Shown piece by piece: positions 5,658-6,091 of a stretch of DNA of 6,091 nt; position 1 is the stretch's first letter; the number at the start of each line of letters is the position of its first letter. Source of the stretch: Akkermansiaceae bacterium UBA4589 (GTDB taxonomy: Bacteria > Verrucomicrobiota > Verrucomicrobiia > Verrucomicrobiales > Akkermansiaceae); contig DGJT01000007.1 in NCBI GenBank assembly GCA_002387565.1, forward strand, positions 1 to 6,091. Reading direction: 5' to 3'. Both the position numbers and the translations under genes were made by a program. A model generated the notes under the pieces. The model saw nothing but the letters and a program-made list of their open reading frames with translations, did not search any database and had not been told where the DNA came from.

Positions 5658-5996
5658 CTAGCTATCCATTTCCCCTTCTTGCCAGGTGGCGTGACAAATT
5701 TGTTGCCACCCTGGAAAATTCCATCTATTCGGGAAACCTTTGCATTGGTAGGGTTTGACGGCGTGGATTTTACAACCGCCGTCTACGAGCATGATGCATT
5801 CGTGGTTGGGTCTTTCGAGAATGGAGAGTCCTGTGCGGTTTTTGTTAAGTCTGGTGTGTTGGGATATGAACTCGTCTTGACTCATGTCAAGGTAGGCAGC
5901 GATTGTGCCTACCTCATCATCAGTGATATTGACATCTCCTGGCCATTTGCAACAAGCAGTGCAGCGCTCGCATTGGTAGTAGCCTGCCATCATCAT
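5658..5996 (-). CDS. YkgJ-like small cysteine-cluster protein (putative Fe-S or zinc binding)
   Basis: This 112-residue soluble protein has eight cysteines in the order typical of the YkgJ/UPF0153 cysteine-cluster family: CxxCxxCC at C9, C12, C15, C16 (YQCERCTACCKWPGD), then C67, C75 in GGCKIHAVKP, C85 in YQCKGFPNRW and C101. The FPNRWNFPGW wording is what I remember from Verrucomicrobiota and Planctomycetes members. Family proteins are thought to bind a metal or Fe-S cluster; the biochemical role is not established. No signal peptide or membrane segment is seen. Three consecutive ATG codons (5996, 5993, 5990) are possible starts and none has a Shine-Dalgarno. The gene lies between inverted copies of the 29-bp repeat, and its base skew is opposite to the other minus-strand genes. 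An overlapping plus-strand open frame is a shadow. Confidence 0.88.
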   Translation of the reverse strand: MMMAGYYQCERCTACCKWPGDVNITDDEVGTIAAYLDMSQDEFISQHTRLNKNRTGLSILERPNHECIMLVDGGCKIHAVKPYQCKGFPNRWNFPGWQQICHATWQEGEMDS

Positions 5997-6025
5997 AATC
6001 TACTATTCATTTATTATTTAAAAAC

Positions 6026-6091
6026 TAACATCTTGGGGGTCGGTCCTTTGATTTTTGATTCTTAACATCTTGGGGGTCGGTCCTTTGATTT
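6026..6091 (-). repeat. Right repeat array: two identical 29-bp copies, 37-bp period, cut by the window edge
   Basis: The 29 bases 6026-6054 (starting TAACATCTTGGGGGTCGG, ending CTTTGATTT) recur without a mismatch at 6063-6091, separated by TTGATTCT. The second copy ends on the last base of the window, so the array may continue. Read on the minus strand each holds the GACCGACCCCCAAGAT core found at 5338-5402. The copy at 6031-6059 is the inverted partner of 5338-5366. The first copy starts about 30 bp upstream of the YkgJ-like start codon, so it may be in that gene's promoter region. Confidence 0.92.

Larger units (their letters stand above)
5338..6059. other. Segment bounded by 29-bp inverted repeats, containing the YkgJ-like gene
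   Basis: The two ends (5338-5366 and 6031-6059) are inverted copies differing at one base. The 722-bp segment holds the stem-loop chain and one intact gene but no transposase or integrase. It could be an invertible segment, a passively mobilised unit, or simply a gene lying between two REP-like islands. I saw no convincing target-site duplication outside the ends. Confidence 0.35.

Noticed and set aside
5679..6065. Plus-strand open frame of 128 codons over the YkgJ-like gene
   Set aside because: The minus strand has a clear eight-cysteine family pattern; the plus frame continues into the repeat array and has no motif.
6026..6091. CRISPR array made of the 29-bp repeats
   Set aside because: Repeat length is CRISPR-like, but the spacer is only 8 bp, the other copies are tandem or inverted with no spacers, and no cas gene is visible.

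Overview
The window is about 6.1 kb of moderately AT-rich bacterial chromosome, roughly 40-48% GC in the lines I counted by hand. It carries mostly housekeeping genes. DnaN, the manC-type enzyme, the HemL variant and the small CxxCxxCC protein all read to me like proteins of the Verrucomicrobiota (Opitutae side) rather than Proteobacteria or Firmicutes. That assignment comes from memory of the families and was not searched. Upstream of the likely start codons there is no good Shine-Dalgarno sequence, so starts were chosen from ATG codons, gene spacing and family length.

Layout: (1) Positions 2-373, + strand, hold the C-terminal end of an unidentified protein that finishes in a long Ala/Lys/Glu-rich helix. 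(2) A strong bidirectional terminator (397-436) separates it from the convergent cluster. (3) On the minus strand, manC (mannose-1-phosphate guanylyltransferase, GDP-mannose supply), ruvX/yqgF (RNase H-like) and hemL (glutamate-1-semialdehyde aminomutase, tetrapyrrole synthesis) form a tight unit. manC and ruvX are 1 nt apart, and ruvX and hemL overlap by 23 bp. (4) A 143-bp imperfect palindrome lies between manC and dnaN and runs over the dnaN stop codon. (5) dnaN (beta clamp, minus strand) and tadA (tRNA adenosine deaminase, + strand) diverge from a 105-bp intergenic region. (6) After tadA, 451 bp without a gene hold a repeat island and a chain of inverted repeats. Next come a minus-strand eight-cysteine YkgJ-like gene and further copies of the repeat, which run off the right edge.

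The coding genes are ordinary; they share no single pathway, but manC-ruvX-hemL are probably co-transcribed. The unusual material is in the non-coding DNA. A 29-bp repeat with a GACCCCCAAGA core occurs in inverted orientation on both sides of the YkgJ-like gene, with tandem extra copies at each side. The base skew of that gene is opposite to that of its neighbours, which fits a past inversion between the repeats. I see no CRISPR array, tRNA, rRNA or transposase gene in the window.
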